Part shown: piece by piece, positions 17,387 to 25,544 of the stretch
How the letters are laid out: every line of letters begins with the position of its first letter
Numbering within the stretch: the first letter of the stretch is position 1
Source: Streptomyces bluensis
Lineage (GTDB): Bacteria; Actinomycetota; Actinomycetes; Streptomycetales; Streptomycetaceae
Direction of reading: 5' to 3'
NCBI RefSeq assembly: GCF_014650715.1
Contig: NZ_BMVM01000001.1
Location: 930,001 to 994,000 of the forward strand
Length of the DNA: 64,000 bases
Translations under genes and position numbers: made by a program
Notes under the pieces: model-generated
The model's database searches: none
What the model saw: the letters and a program-made list of their open reading frames with translations, nothing else
Told to the model about the DNA's origin: nothing

Positions 17387-19600
17387 TCAGGCGGGCTCCC
17401 CGTACTGCACTCCGCGTCCGTTGGTGGAGATGTAGACCCGGCCGTACACGCGCGGGTCACCGGTGATGGCGGCTCCGGTCCAGCCCCACTGGTGCTGGTC
17501 GTCGTTGATCCGCGTCCAGGTCTTCGCCTCGTCGTCGGAACGGTAGATGGCGTTGAAGCTCTCGACGGCGCCGACCATGTAGATCGCCGGGTAGGAAATG
17601 CCCCTGGCGGCCTTGCCGAAGCCCAGGGTGTGCGCGGCATGGCAGCTGCTGACCTTGGCGAAGGCCGCGCCTCCGTCGCTCGAACGGTACAGGCCGTTCC
17701 CCTTGAGGCTGAGCCACAGGTCGCCGGTGCGGCCCGGAGCAGCCGTCAGCTGGAACTCGCTGTCGCCCGCGCTCAGGCCGGTGGCACGCGCGGTGAAGGT
17801 CCGGCCGCTGTCGATGCTGGCGAACACCGTGCCGGTCGTGGTGTCGAAGGCGTAGAAGCGGGTCGGGTCGACGGGGTCGGCGATCGGGGCGGCACCCTTC
17901 GGGAAGGACGCGACCTTGGACCAGGTGGCGCCGTTGTCGGCCGAGCGGTATCCGGGGTTCGCCGTGCCGAAGGACCAGAGCAGCACGCTGCCGTCGGCGC
18001 TGGTGGCGATCGGCCCCGGTGCTTCCTTGGCGACGGCGGGCTGCGTCTCGAAGGGGGCCCAGGTCTTGCCGCCGTCGTTCGAGTAGGCGCCGTTGCCGTG
18101 GTCGCCCCAGCCCGCCCGGACCACGTACGCCGGCTTGGCCGCGGCCAGCGACAGGCCGGTGGAGGTGCCGAACACCGGGTTCGACGCCATGCCGCGCGAC
18201 GGCGACGCCGTGAGCCGCTCGTGGTACATCACACCGATGTCCCCGGACCCGCTGAGCAGGTGTGCCTCACCGGTCGGAGGCGAGACCAGCTGGCGGATAG
18301 ACGCCTCCTCCAGGCCGCGGATCTGCGGGGCCCAGTTCTTCAGGTCACGGGTGCTGTAGAGGGTCGCGCCGGTGCCGTAGACGATGTGCTTGGAGTCGTA
18401 CGGATCGAGGGCAAGGGCCTGGATCCACCAGCCGAACTTGGGCTTGTCCCCGCCCCACTTGAGGTAAGGCGTCTCGGAGACGTCGAGGACGGCCTTGTCC
18501 TTCAGGGACGTCCAGGTGCGGCCCCCGTTCGTGGAGCGGAAGACGGTGTCGATCTCGGCCCACCGGTTGTTCGTGGACACGACGAGCGTGCCGGGGCGGC
18601 AGGCGTCGACGGCGACACCGCCGTAGCCGAAGACGTCGGTCGACCCGTCCGTCGCGGTTCCGCCCGGCTTCACCGGGGTGACATCGGTCCACTTGCCGTC
18701 GACGGTACGCAGCTTGTGCACGCTGCCGTCCGACTGCCCGTTGGGGCCGGGCGCGTTGGCATACGTCACGTACAGCTCACGCGTGTGCCGGTCGTACGCG
18801 GCGCGGATCGGCACCTTGGCCGAGGTGCCGGTGGGCTGCCCGGGGACGGCCTCCCAGGTCGTACCGTCGGACGTGCGGTACAGGTTGGGTCGTCCTGCGG
18901 TGCCGTCGGAGTCGCCCCAGCCGGCGTAGACGGTACGGCCGGCCGCGACGAGGAACGTGATGCCCTGGCCGGTGGCACTGGGCGCGGCCGGGAAGCTCAC
19001 CGTCCGCCAACTGGCGCCCCGGTCGGTCGACTTGAGCAGCCCGTCGTGCCGGGTACCCAGCCACAGCGTGTCACTGTCGCGCGGATCGACGAGCAGCCGC
19101 TCCCCCGCACCCCGCCCGTCCTCGTTGGCCCCGAGCTTCACGGTGAGGTCGGTGCGCTTCCAGGTGGCACCGCGGTCCTCGGACCGCAGCACGGCTCCGT
19201 TGCCGGCCCAGGACTGGGTGTACGCGCCGAGGGTCAGGTACACCCGGTTCGGGTGGGCCGGGTCGACGGCCATGGCCTCGACGCCGAGCAGGTTCCAGTC
19301 GTCCCAGCCGAGGTGATCGGTGAGCGGGATCCAACGGTCGGTCCGGTCGTCCCAGCGGTAGGCGCCGCCGATGTCGGTGCGGGCGTAGGCGAGGCCGCGG
19401 CAGGACGGGTGGAAGAGGATGCCGGATACGAATCCGGTGCCCCCCTGGACGGCGTTGCGCCAGCGGTAGGCGGGGGCGGCGGTCCCGGTGCCGCTGCCGG
19501 CGCCCTGTGCACGTCCCTGCAGGACCGGCAGGGTGGCGACCGCGGCGGTGGCAGCGGTCCCGGCGAGCACGACTCTTCTGCCGAGGTGGAACGTGTGCAT
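17387..19600 (-). CDS. secreted GH74 xyloglucanase
   Basis: A 737-residue exported enzyme. The signal has a twin arginine (LGRRVVLAGTAATAAVATLPVL). The remainder is the two seven-bladed propellers of GH74: repeated BNR-like turns such as SEDRGATWKRT, STDRGASWRTV, STNGGRTWTSL, SNDGGKTWAPF and SADNGATWSKV. Two segments carry the usual catalytic Asp: YARTDIGGAYRW near the N terminus and SGSGDIGVMYHE near the middle. It hydrolyses the beta-1,4-glucan backbone of xyloglucan. Unlike its neighbours it has no RICIN module. The ATG at 19600 is preferred (AGAGG upstream) over a TTG seven codons earlier. It is convergent with the GH29 side of the island and sits next to a dead sugar transporter. Confidence 0.92.
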   Translation of the reverse strand: MHTFHLGRRVVLAGTAATAAVATLPVLQGRAQGAGSGTGTAAPAYRWRNAVQGGTGFVSGILFHPSCRGLAYARTDIGGAYRWDDRTDRWIPLTDHLGWDDWNLLGVEAMAVDPAHPNRVYLTLGAYTQSWAGNGAVLRSEDRGATWKRTDLTVKLGANEDGRGAGERLLVDPRDSDTLWLGTRHDGLLKSTDRGASWRTVSFPAAPSATGQGITFLVAAGRTVYAGWGDSDGTAGRPNLYRTSDGTTWEAVPGQPTGTSAKVPIRAAYDRHTRELYVTYANAPGPNGQSDGSVHKLRTVDGKWTDVTPVKPGGTATDGSTDVFGYGGVAVDACRPGTLVVSTNNRWAEIDTVFRSTNGGRTWTSLKDKAVLDVSETPYLKWGGDKPKFGWWIQALALDPYDSKHIVYGTGATLYSTRDLKNWAPQIRGLEEASIRQLVSPPTGEAHLLSGSGDIGVMYHERLTASPSRGMASNPVFGTSTGLSLAAAKPAYVVRAGWGDHGNGAYSNDGGKTWAPFETQPAVAKEAPGPIATSADGSVLLWSFGTANPGYRSADNGATWSKVASFPKGAAPIADPVDPTRFYAFDTTTGTVFASIDSGRTFTARATGLSAGDSEFQLTAAPGRTGDLWLSLKGNGLYRSSDGGAAFAKVSSCHAAHTLGFGKAARGISYPAIYMVGAVESFNAIYRSDDEAKTWTRINDDQHQWGWTGAAITGDPRVYGRVYISTNGRGVQYGEPA

Positions 19601-19764
19601 GACATACCTCTTTTTGTCCAAGGAAAGGTGAAAGTGATGCCCTCAGGGCGCGGAGCGGTATCGCTGTGCGGCTCCGCCGTGTGAGCGCGAAGAACCCCGA
19701 CGAAGTCGCAGACCTAGGACCGACGGCCCTACGGCGCGAGGCGGGCGGGGTGGGGTCCAGGGCG

Positions 19765-19905
19765 TCAGCCCTTAACCGCTCCGGTGAGCATGCCCTTCCT
19801 GAAGTGCCGCTGGGCGAACGGGGGAATCGACCGCGACGGGAATCAATGCGAGAACCATGACCGCCATCTGCAACCCCGACGCGGAGAGTTGACCGGTGCG
19901 GACCG
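19765..19905 (-). pseudogene. carbohydrate ABC transporter permease, C-terminal relic
   Basis: One frame reads LSASGLQMAVMVLALIPVAV and, after a one-base shift, FAQRHFRKGMLTGAVKG-stop. This is the conserved end of LplC/YtcP-type sugar permeases (last membrane helix and FxQRHFxKGxxxGAVKG tail). About 250 upstream residues are deleted, and the relic is joined to the substrate-binding protein remnant. Confidence 0.7.
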
Positions 19906-19929
19906 CCGGGGACGTGTCCCGTCGGGTCT

Positions 19930-20288
19930 GCTCCCGGCCGTGATGGACATCATCGGTGCCGTAGGGCGCGGCCGCGACGTCGGCGGCGGCCAGCGCGTTC
20001 TCCACGGTCTCCTTTCGAGGCACCCTTGCGGATCACCGACCAGAACCCCGCCGGCTGGCCGGCGTACAGCGGCGGGTTGCCGCCGTCGGCGCCGAAGTAG
20101 TCCATGCCCTCGATCAGGAACTCCGAGTTGGACTGAACCTGTTCGCCGGTACGCGAACCGGTATCCGAACCACCGCAGGCGGCGAGCAGCGGCATCCCAC
20201 CGGCCACCGCTGCGGTGGCGACCGCCGTGGAGGCGAGGAAGCCTCTCCGGCTGGGTCCGGAGGAGGTGGAGACGGCGTTCGGCGTCAT
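19930..20288 (-). pseudogene. sugar ABC transporter substrate-binding lipoprotein, deleted and frameshifted
   Basis: It starts with a credible ATG (20288, AAGGG upstream) and a lipoprotein signal with twin arginine and lipobox (SRRGFLASTAVATAAVAGG, then LLAACGGSD). About 15 residues later the mature protein jumps to a late region (FLIEGMDYFGADGGNPPLY, AGQPAGFWSVIRKGAS), then shifts frame to ETVENALAAADVAAAPYGT. These are recognisable pieces of an LplA-type large sugar-binding protein of about 540 residues, so roughly 400 residues are missing. Together with the permease relic it was the uptake system of the island. Confidence 0.7.
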
Positions 20289-20397
20289 TGCGTCAACCCT
20301 TCATGGCGCACCTGGACACCCGGCGGTGGCCGTCGACTGCGGGGTGTCGTGACTTGAGCTGCTGAACTGAGAGCGGACATCCCGTTACTACGAGGGG

Positions 20398-20426
20398 ATC
20401 TGTAGTCGAAGCGCTTCGATTTTCAA
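20398..20426 (-). promoter_or_regulatory. candidate promoter of the decayed sugar transporter
   Basis: Reading the minus strand, TTGAAA (20421-20426) and ACAGAT (20398-20403) are separated by 17 bases. The LacI-type palindrome at 20406-20419 lies in the spacer, an arrangement suited to repression. The -10 match is weak. Confidence 0.4.
20406..20419. promoter_or_regulatory. LacI-type operator, copy 1
   Basis: TCGAAGCGCTTCGA is a perfect 14-base palindrome with the central CG-containing core typical of LacI-family operators in actinomycetes. It sits 118 bases upstream of the substrate-binding protein relic. An identical copy lies at 20564-20577. No LacI-family gene is in the window. Confidence 0.65.
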
Positions 20427-20563
20427 GTGAGGTTAGGTGAGCACCCTTGGGCGCACAAGGGTCGCTTCCAAGATTCCTCCGAGGCGCTGGAGGAGACTTT
20501 CGCTATGACCCGCTTGATGTAATCAAGTTGATCTCTTGACGTTCCCCTTGCGCCAGCCGGGCG

Positions 20564-20577
20564 TCGAAGCGCTTCGA
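20564..20577. promoter_or_regulatory. LacI-type operator, copy 2
   Basis: An exact second copy of the 14-base palindrome TCGAAGCGCTTCGA, 158 bases from copy 1. The spacing would allow looping by a tetrameric repressor, or control of a promoter pointing right toward genes that are now lost. Between the copies there is also a 6-base dyad CTTGAT-GTA-ATCAAG (20513-20527). Confidence 0.6.
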
Positions 20578-20748
20578 ACAGCCTGCTCCTATCCTGTCCC
20601 CCGATGGCTCGGGGAGGGTGCGGACTGGCATCGCAGGCCGCCCGGCGCCCGGCGCCCGAAGCACCGCTGACGATTGCGGCGCGCCCATGACGGCTCGGGC
20701 AGGTGAACGCAGCCTGCTTCGAAACGCGTCATTGACGGTCCACCGCCA

Positions 20749-21330
20749 CTATCTGCCCGTACGTCGGAAGGCACGACCACCCCGACATCCACAGTGGCCC
20801 AGTCCCGTCACGTCCCGGGTGAAGCCGGGCACGAGGTCTACCTCCTTGGGGTCGGCCTTGAGGTAGACGAGGAGCTTGGTCTTCTGGGGCGGGCAGACGC
20901 AGGCGAAGTTCCGCAGACGCTGATACGCCCGGTACTGCTTGCGCTGCACCCGGCTGAGCCGTCCCCGAGGCCGAGCAGCACCTCATCGACCGCCTCGGCC
21001 GGCTCCGCCAGCGCCCCGCCCTGCCCACGGACGGGCGGCAGCCCGGGCCTGGGACGCGGCCGATACCCCGAGCCGGTCGCGGACCAGGTGCCGGAAGGCG
21101 TCCTTGTGAGCCATGAGCCACGACATGCAGTAGAGGCCCTGGTTGATCACCCGGCGTCGGTGCCGCGCTTGTACTCGACGACCACCGGCGCCCCGTTCTC
21201 ATCGAGCCCCAGCGAGTCGATCCGTCTCCTCCGTCCGCCGTCAGCACAGTCGATGACGTACTCACTCGCCAGGAACCGCACCCCCCAGCACCGCCTCCAT
21301 GTGCGCTTCGACGAACCATGCCGCCGCACA
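20749..21330 (-). pseudogene. NucS-like/DUF5655 domain protein, multiply frameshifted
   Basis: Pieces in different frames, in the right order: AAWFVEAHMEAVLG, then GVRFLASEYVIDCADGG and RIDSLGLDENGAPVVVEYKRG, then (after loss of one base) VINQGLYCMSWLMAHKDAFRHLVRDRLG, then a gap, and finally KQYRAYQRLRNFACVCPPQ with KTKLLVYLKADPKEVDLVPG and FTRDVTGLGH. The first half is the NucS/DUF91 endonuclease-like fold (D...VEYK motif) and the second half is DUF5655. At least two frameshifts, an internal deletion and loss of the tail make it nonfunctional. Confidence 0.7.
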
Positions 21331-21395
21331 CCACCACTACCGAAACCACCCCCGCCGAGCTCTACGCGAACTCGCTCTCACGGACTGAGCACGCA

Positions 21396-21506
21396 TCACA
21401 CCTGCCCTGCCGGCACGTTCCGGTTCACCCGCTCCGAACCGTCGTGATCGACGGTGGTGATCTGCAACCGCTCGCGATGCATGCTGACTCCGGCGTAGCC
21501 CGACAT
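21396..21506 (-). pseudogene. N-terminal remnant of an IS110-like transposase
   Basis: An AGGAGG site precedes ATG (21506). The 36-residue frame reads SGYAGVSMHRERLQITTVDHDG and then SERVNRNVPAGQV before a stop. IS110-family transposases begin with a strand of the form GxDxHRxxSxxAVxDxxGxxxxNRNV carrying the first catalytic Asp. Here Ser stands in that position, and the rest of the protein is missing. It marks past transposon activity at the right border of the island, beside the plsC repeat. Confidence 0.5.
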
Positions 21507-21583
21507 TGAGGGCCTCCTTCCCGGGCTCGTAGACAACCGGATGATTCAGTGGGGCATCATTCGAGGTGAACGCCAGCAGTTCA

Positions 21584-21837
21584 GAGGGCTCCAACCGGAG
21601 CGACAGGTCGGGCTACGATCAATCATCGAGAACCACGGGCGAGCCTCACCTGCACTGAGGGCGGCTGACGAGGCGTCAGCTAAGTCAGCAAGGAGTCAGC
21701 ATGAGTCCGATCAGACCTGACCACAGGCGGCTACACACGCAAAATGATTGAGTCCGTAGATGTGCGCCGTGACGTGGCAGAACACGCCTACAGAGCCGAT
21801 CCGGTAGAGTGAGAGGGACACCGTGTTCTACTACGTG
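21584..21837 (+). repeat. right copy of plsC promoter/start duplication
   Basis: The upstream region and first codons of intact plsC. It shares ordered blocks with 3935-4079 (see the left copy): GAGGGCTCCAA at 21584, GTCGGGCT at 21607, CAGAACACGCCTAC at 21778-21791 and 20 identical bases at 21807-21826. Only this copy holds an insert of about 110 bases containing GCTGAC-GAGGC-GTCAGC (21664-21680) and two further GTCAGC words (21684, 21695). TAGAGT at 21805-21810 is a possible -10 box. Confidence 0.75.
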
Positions 21838-22563
21838 CTCAAGTACGTGCTTCTGGGGCCACTGCTGCGACTGGTCTTCCGGCCCCGGATAGAGGGCCTC
21901 GAACACGTGCCGTCGTCGGGCCCGGCCATCATCGCGGGCAACCACCTGTCGTTCTCGGACCACTTCCTGATGCCCGCCGTGCTGAAGCGGCGCATCACCT
22001 TCCTCGCGAAGGCCGAGTACTTCACTGGTCCGGGCATCAAGGGCTGGCTGACGGCCCACTTCTTCCGCAGCGCCGGGCAGATCCCGGTCGACCGCTCCGG
22101 CAAGGACGCGGGCCAGGCCGCGATCCGCGAGGGCCTGGGCGTCCTGAGCAGGGACGAGTTGCTCGGCATCTACCCGGAGGGCACGCGCTCGCACGACGGC
22201 CGCCTGTACAAGGGCAAGGTCGGCGTGGCGGTCATGGCGCTGAAGGCCGGGGTCCCGGTCATCCCGTGTGCCATGATCGGCACCTTCGAGGCGCAGCCGC
22301 CGGGCAAGGTCATCCCGAACATCCACCCGGTGGTCATCCGCTTCGGCAAGCCCCTCGACTTCTCCCGGTATGCCGGTATGGAGAACGAGAAGGCCATCCT
22401 GCGCGCCGCCACCGACGAGATCATGTACGCGATCCTCTCGCTCTCCGGTCAGGAGTACGTCGACGAGTACGCGGCCGTGGTCAAGGCGCAGCAGTCCGAA
22501 GGGAGCGCGGCGAACGCGGCGCAGGCGAAGGAACGCAGGTTCCCGCGGATGCCGCTCAGCTGA
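21823..22563 (+). CDS. plsC: 1-acyl-sn-glycerol-3-phosphate acyltransferase (PlsC family)
   Basis: A 246-residue membrane-associated acyltransferase of phospholipid synthesis, transferring an acyl chain to lysophosphatidic acid. An N-terminal hydrophobic stretch (FYYVLKYVLLGPLLRLVF) is followed by the catalytic HX4D block (GNHLSFSDHF), the glycerol-phosphate binding block (YPEGTRSHDGRLYKGKVG) and the GVPVIPCAMIGT motif. The length is normal. It starts with GTG at 21823, and GAGAGGGA serves as ribosome site. A broken copy of this start with its upstream region sits at 4065-4079, at the other end of the accessory island. Confidence 0.93.
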   Translation: MFYYVLKYVLLGPLLRLVFRPRIEGLEHVPSSGPAIIAGNHLSFSDHFLMPAVLKRRITFLAKAEYFTGPGIKGWLTAHFFRSAGQIPVDRSGKDAGQAAIREGLGVLSRDELLGIYPEGTRSHDGRLYKGKVGVAVMALKAGVPVIPCAMIGTFEAQPPGKVIPNIHPVVIRFGKPLDFSRYAGMENEKAILRAATDEIMYAILSLSGQEYVDEYAAVVKAQQSEGSAANAAQAKERRFPRMPLS

Positions 22564-22685
22564 CGGGTCGCCGCTCGGGGCGCGGGCCGTGCCGGCCGCG
22601 TGCCGCCTCGCCCGTCTGCTCTGCTCCGCTCTGCTCTCAGCCAAGTCACCTGGGGACAGCGCCGCCGGGCCCGTACGGTCGCCTC

Positions 22686-23720
22686 ATGAGACGAGCTGTG
22701 GTGATCGGAGCGACAGGGCAGATCGGGCGCGTGGCCGTGGGCGTGCTGGCGCGGGACGGCTGGGACGTGACGGCCGTCTCACGGGGCGGTGGACGGGACG
22801 ACGGGTGGCCGGACGGGGTGCGTGCCGAGGCGGCCGACCGGGCGGACGACGCCGCGCTGGCCGCCGTCATCGGCGACGGCTGCGACGTGCTCGTGGACAT
22901 GGTCGCCTACGGCCCGGAGCACGCACGCCAGTTGACCTCCCTGTCCGACCGGATCGGCTCGGCGGTGGTGATCTCCAGCGTGGCGGTGTACGAGGACGCC
23001 AGGGGCCGCACCTTCGACACCCAGGCGGAGCCGGACGGCTTCCCCGAGTACCCCGTGCCCCTCACCGAGGAACAGCGCACGGTCCGGCCGGGCGAGACCT
23101 CGTACGGCACCCGCAAGGCGGGCCTGGAGCGCGACCTCCTCGCCGCCGCCGACCGGCTGCCGGCCACGCTGCTGCGCGCGGGCGCGATCCACGGGCCGTA
23201 CTGCCGCACGCCCCGCGAGCTGTACTTCGTGAAGCGCAACCTGGACGGGCGCCCCCGGCGCGTCCTCGCCCACGGCGGGGAGAGCCGCTTCCATCCGGCG
23301 AGCGTCCACAACATCGCCGAACTCATCCGGCTGGCCGCCGCACGGCCGGGCTCGCGCGCCCTCAACGCCGTCGATCCCGACGCGCCGACGGTGGCGGAGA
23401 TCGCGGCGGCGATCGACGCCGTGATGGGCGTCAGTTCGCAGAGCGTGCTGGTCGACGGCCCCGCCCCGTCCCCCACGGTGGGCGACACACCGTGGTCGGT
23501 CCCCAGGCCCGTGGTCTGCGACATGTCGGCGGCCGAACAGGAGCTGGGCTACCGCCCGGTGGCCCGGTACGCGCAGACGCTCCCGGACACGGTCACCTGG
23601 ATCGAGCGCCGGCTGGACGGCCGGGACTGGCGCGAGGCGTACCCCAGGATGGCCGAGGTGTACGGGGACCTCTTCGACTACGAGGCGGAGGACGCATGGC
23701 TGGCCGGCCGCCAGGCGTGA
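22686..23720 (+). CDS. NAD-dependent epimerase/dehydratase family protein (extended SDR)
   Basis: A 344-residue protein with an N-terminal Rossmann motif (RRAVVIGATGQIGRVAV), VISSVAVYEDARG, a YGTRKAGLERDLL segment carrying the Tyr-x-x-x-Lys of SDRs (S-Y-G-T-R-K), and LRAGAIHGPYCRTP, as in UDP-sugar epimerase-like proteins. The substrate is unknown. TACGGT lies 6 bases before the ATG and there is no ribosome site, so the mRNA is probably leaderless. A perfect hairpin follows, shared with the convergent peptidase gene. Confidence 0.85.
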   Translation: MRRAVVIGATGQIGRVAVGVLARDGWDVTAVSRGGGRDDGWPDGVRAEAADRADDAALAAVIGDGCDVLVDMVAYGPEHARQLTSLSDRIGSAVVISSVAVYEDARGRTFDTQAEPDGFPEYPVPLTEEQRTVRPGETSYGTRKAGLERDLLAAADRLPATLLRAGAIHGPYCRTPRELYFVKRNLDGRPRRVLAHGGESRFHPASVHNIAELIRLAAARPGSRALNAVDPDAPTVAEIAAAIDAVMGVSSQSVLVDGPAPSPTVGDTPWSVPRPVVCDMSAAEQELGYRPVARYAQTLPDTVTWIERRLDGRDWREAYPRMAEVYGDLFDYEAEDAWLAGRQA

Positions 23721-23721
23721 G

Positions 23722-23761
23722 GGAGGGAGGGGCGGCCGGAATTCCGGCCGCCCCTCCCTCC
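23722..23761. terminator. bidirectional hairpin terminator
   Basis: A perfect uninterrupted palindrome of about 40 bases (GGAGGGAGGGGCGGCCGGAA mirrored around AATT) lies between two convergent genes, starting 2 bases after the epimerase stop and ending 11 bases from the peptidase stop. Confidence 0.88.
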
Positions 23762-23772
23762 TCTTCGTGCGC

Positions 23773-25428
23773 CTACGGCTTCGGCGTGGCGTGCGGCGCG
23801 CACGTCACGTCGGCCCTGTCCACCTTGCCGGTGAGCAGGTAGGTGTCCACGCGGTCGTTGACGCACGGGTTCGTCAGCCCGGTGACGCCGTGCGAGCCCG
23901 CGTCCTTCTCGGTGATGAGGCGGGAGCCCTTGAACCGTTTGTGCAGTTCGACGCCGCCCTCGTACGGGGTGGCCGCGTCACGCTCGGCCTGGACGATCAG
24001 GACGGGCGGCAGGCCCTTCTCCGTCCTCACCTCGACCGGGGTGTGCTGCTTGGACCTCCAGGTGGCGCAGGGCAGGTTGAGCCAGGCGTTGGCCCAGGTC
24101 ATGAACGGGTAGTCCGCGTGGAGCCGTGTGTTGTCGCGGTCCCAGAACTTCCAGCTCGTGGGCCACCGGGCGTCGGCGCACTCGACCGCGGTGTAGACGG
24201 CGGTGCCGTTCTCCGAGGCGGCGTTGCCCGCGGTGTCGGTGAGGTCCGGTGCGGCGGCGTCGACGAGTGCCTGGGTGTCACCGGCGGCGTACTCGCTCCA
24301 CACGGTGGCGGTGGGCACCCACGAGGAGTCGTAGTACGGGGCGCTCTGAAAGAAGGAGATCAGCTCGGCCGGGCCGACGAGCCCTCCGATCGGGTCCTTC
24401 TTGGCGGTGGCGCGCAACTCCGTCCACTCCGCCTGTACTTCGGCCGGTGTGTCGCCGAGGTGGAACGTCGCGTCGTTCTGCGCGACCCAGCTGATCCAGT
24501 CCTTCCAGCGGCCCTCGAAGGCGACGTCCTGGTCCAGGTTGGCCTGGTACCAGATCTTCTCCCGCGACGGGTTGACGACGCTGTCGGCGACCATGCGGCG
24601 CACATGGCCTGGGAAGAGCGTGCCGTAGACGGCGGCGATGTACGTGCCGTACGAGACACCGAGGAAGTTGAGCTTCTTCTCCCCGAGCGCGGCCCGGATG
24701 ACGTCCAGGTCGCGGGCGGTGTTCGGCGTCGTCATGTGCGGCAGCATCGCGCCGCTGCGCTCCTTGCAGCCGTCCGCGTACTCGGCGGCGATCTTGCGCT
24801 GGGCCCGCTTGTCGGCCTCGGAGTCCGGGACCGGGTCCATCTTGGGTGCCTTGACGAACTCCTGGGGGTCGATGCAGGAGATGGGAGCCGAGTGGCCGAC
24901 GCCGCGCGGGTCGAAGCCCACGAAGTCGTACGCCTTCGACGTGTTCACCCAGAGCGGGTTCTTGGTCGTGACCCGGCGCGGGAAGCGCAGGCCCGAACCG
25001 CCCGGCCCTCCCGGGTTGTAGACGAGAGCGCCCTGCCGCTCGGAGGCGGTGCCCGTGTTGCCGACGCGGTCGACGGCGAGCTTGATCTGTTTGCCGTACG
25101 GCTTGGCGTAGTCGAGCGGCACGGTCACCCAGCCGCACTGGATCGGTTTCTCCAGGCCCCAGTCCTTGGGGCAGTCCTGCCAGTCGATGCCCTTCTTGGC
25201 GGCCCTGGCCGCGGCGGCGGCCACACCGCGCGCCTCGGGGTCCTTGACGGTGCGGGCGTCCGCGCCGGCCGGGGGCGCGGTGACGGCGCCTGCTATCAGT
25301 GCCGCCGAGACAAGCGCTCCGGCGGAACCGAACGCCGTCGCGCGCCTGGTGGGTCGCTTGCCTCTCGGGCTCATCGGGCTCTTCAGGCTCAACTGAGAAC
25401 TCCCCCCTGCCTCGTTGCGAGTGGTCAC
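23773..25428 (-). CDS. secreted tripeptidyl aminopeptidase, S33 alpha/beta hydrolase
   Basis: A 551-residue exported serine peptidase. The N terminus is Arg-rich and then hydrophobic (RRATAFGSAGALVSAALIAGAV), a signal peptide. The alpha/beta hydrolase fold shows YNPGGPGGSG (oxyanion loop), DFVGFDPRGVGHS, nucleophile elbow GVSYGTYIAAVYG, acid in VQAERDAATPYEGG and His in DAGSHGVTG, with a TAP-like C-terminal domain. Streptomyces Tap/Slp enzymes remove tripeptides from protein N termini. The GTG at 25428 is the longest start. An ATG at 25374 (MSPRGKR) keeps the whole signal peptide and is equally possible. Confidence 0.9.
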   Translation of the reverse strand: MTTRNEAGGSSQLSLKSPMSPRGKRPTRRATAFGSAGALVSAALIAGAVTAPPAGADARTVKDPEARGVAAAAARAAKKGIDWQDCPKDWGLEKPIQCGWVTVPLDYAKPYGKQIKLAVDRVGNTGTASERQGALVYNPGGPGGSGLRFPRRVTTKNPLWVNTSKAYDFVGFDPRGVGHSAPISCIDPQEFVKAPKMDPVPDSEADKRAQRKIAAEYADGCKERSGAMLPHMTTPNTARDLDVIRAALGEKKLNFLGVSYGTYIAAVYGTLFPGHVRRMVADSVVNPSREKIWYQANLDQDVAFEGRWKDWISWVAQNDATFHLGDTPAEVQAEWTELRATAKKDPIGGLVGPAELISFFQSAPYYDSSWVPTATVWSEYAAGDTQALVDAAAPDLTDTAGNAASENGTAVYTAVECADARWPTSWKFWDRDNTRLHADYPFMTWANAWLNLPCATWRSKQHTPVEVRTEKGLPPVLIVQAERDAATPYEGGVELHKRFKGSRLITEKDAGSHGVTGLTNPCVNDRVDTYLLTGKVDRADVTCAPHATPKP

Positions 25429-25544
25429 GGGGGATCTTCGCCTCTGTGAGGCGGCCGCGAACAGACACGACGAGGCTTTTTTACCAACCCGATAGCCGGT
25501 GTGCGACGTTCCGCCCAGCGGTGAGACCGCGTGTCAGCCCCGTG

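Noticed and set aside
17492..19684. 730-codon plus-strand open frame opposite GH74
   Set aside because: No domain; Gly/Val/Arg-rich antisense shadow of a full GH74 gene.
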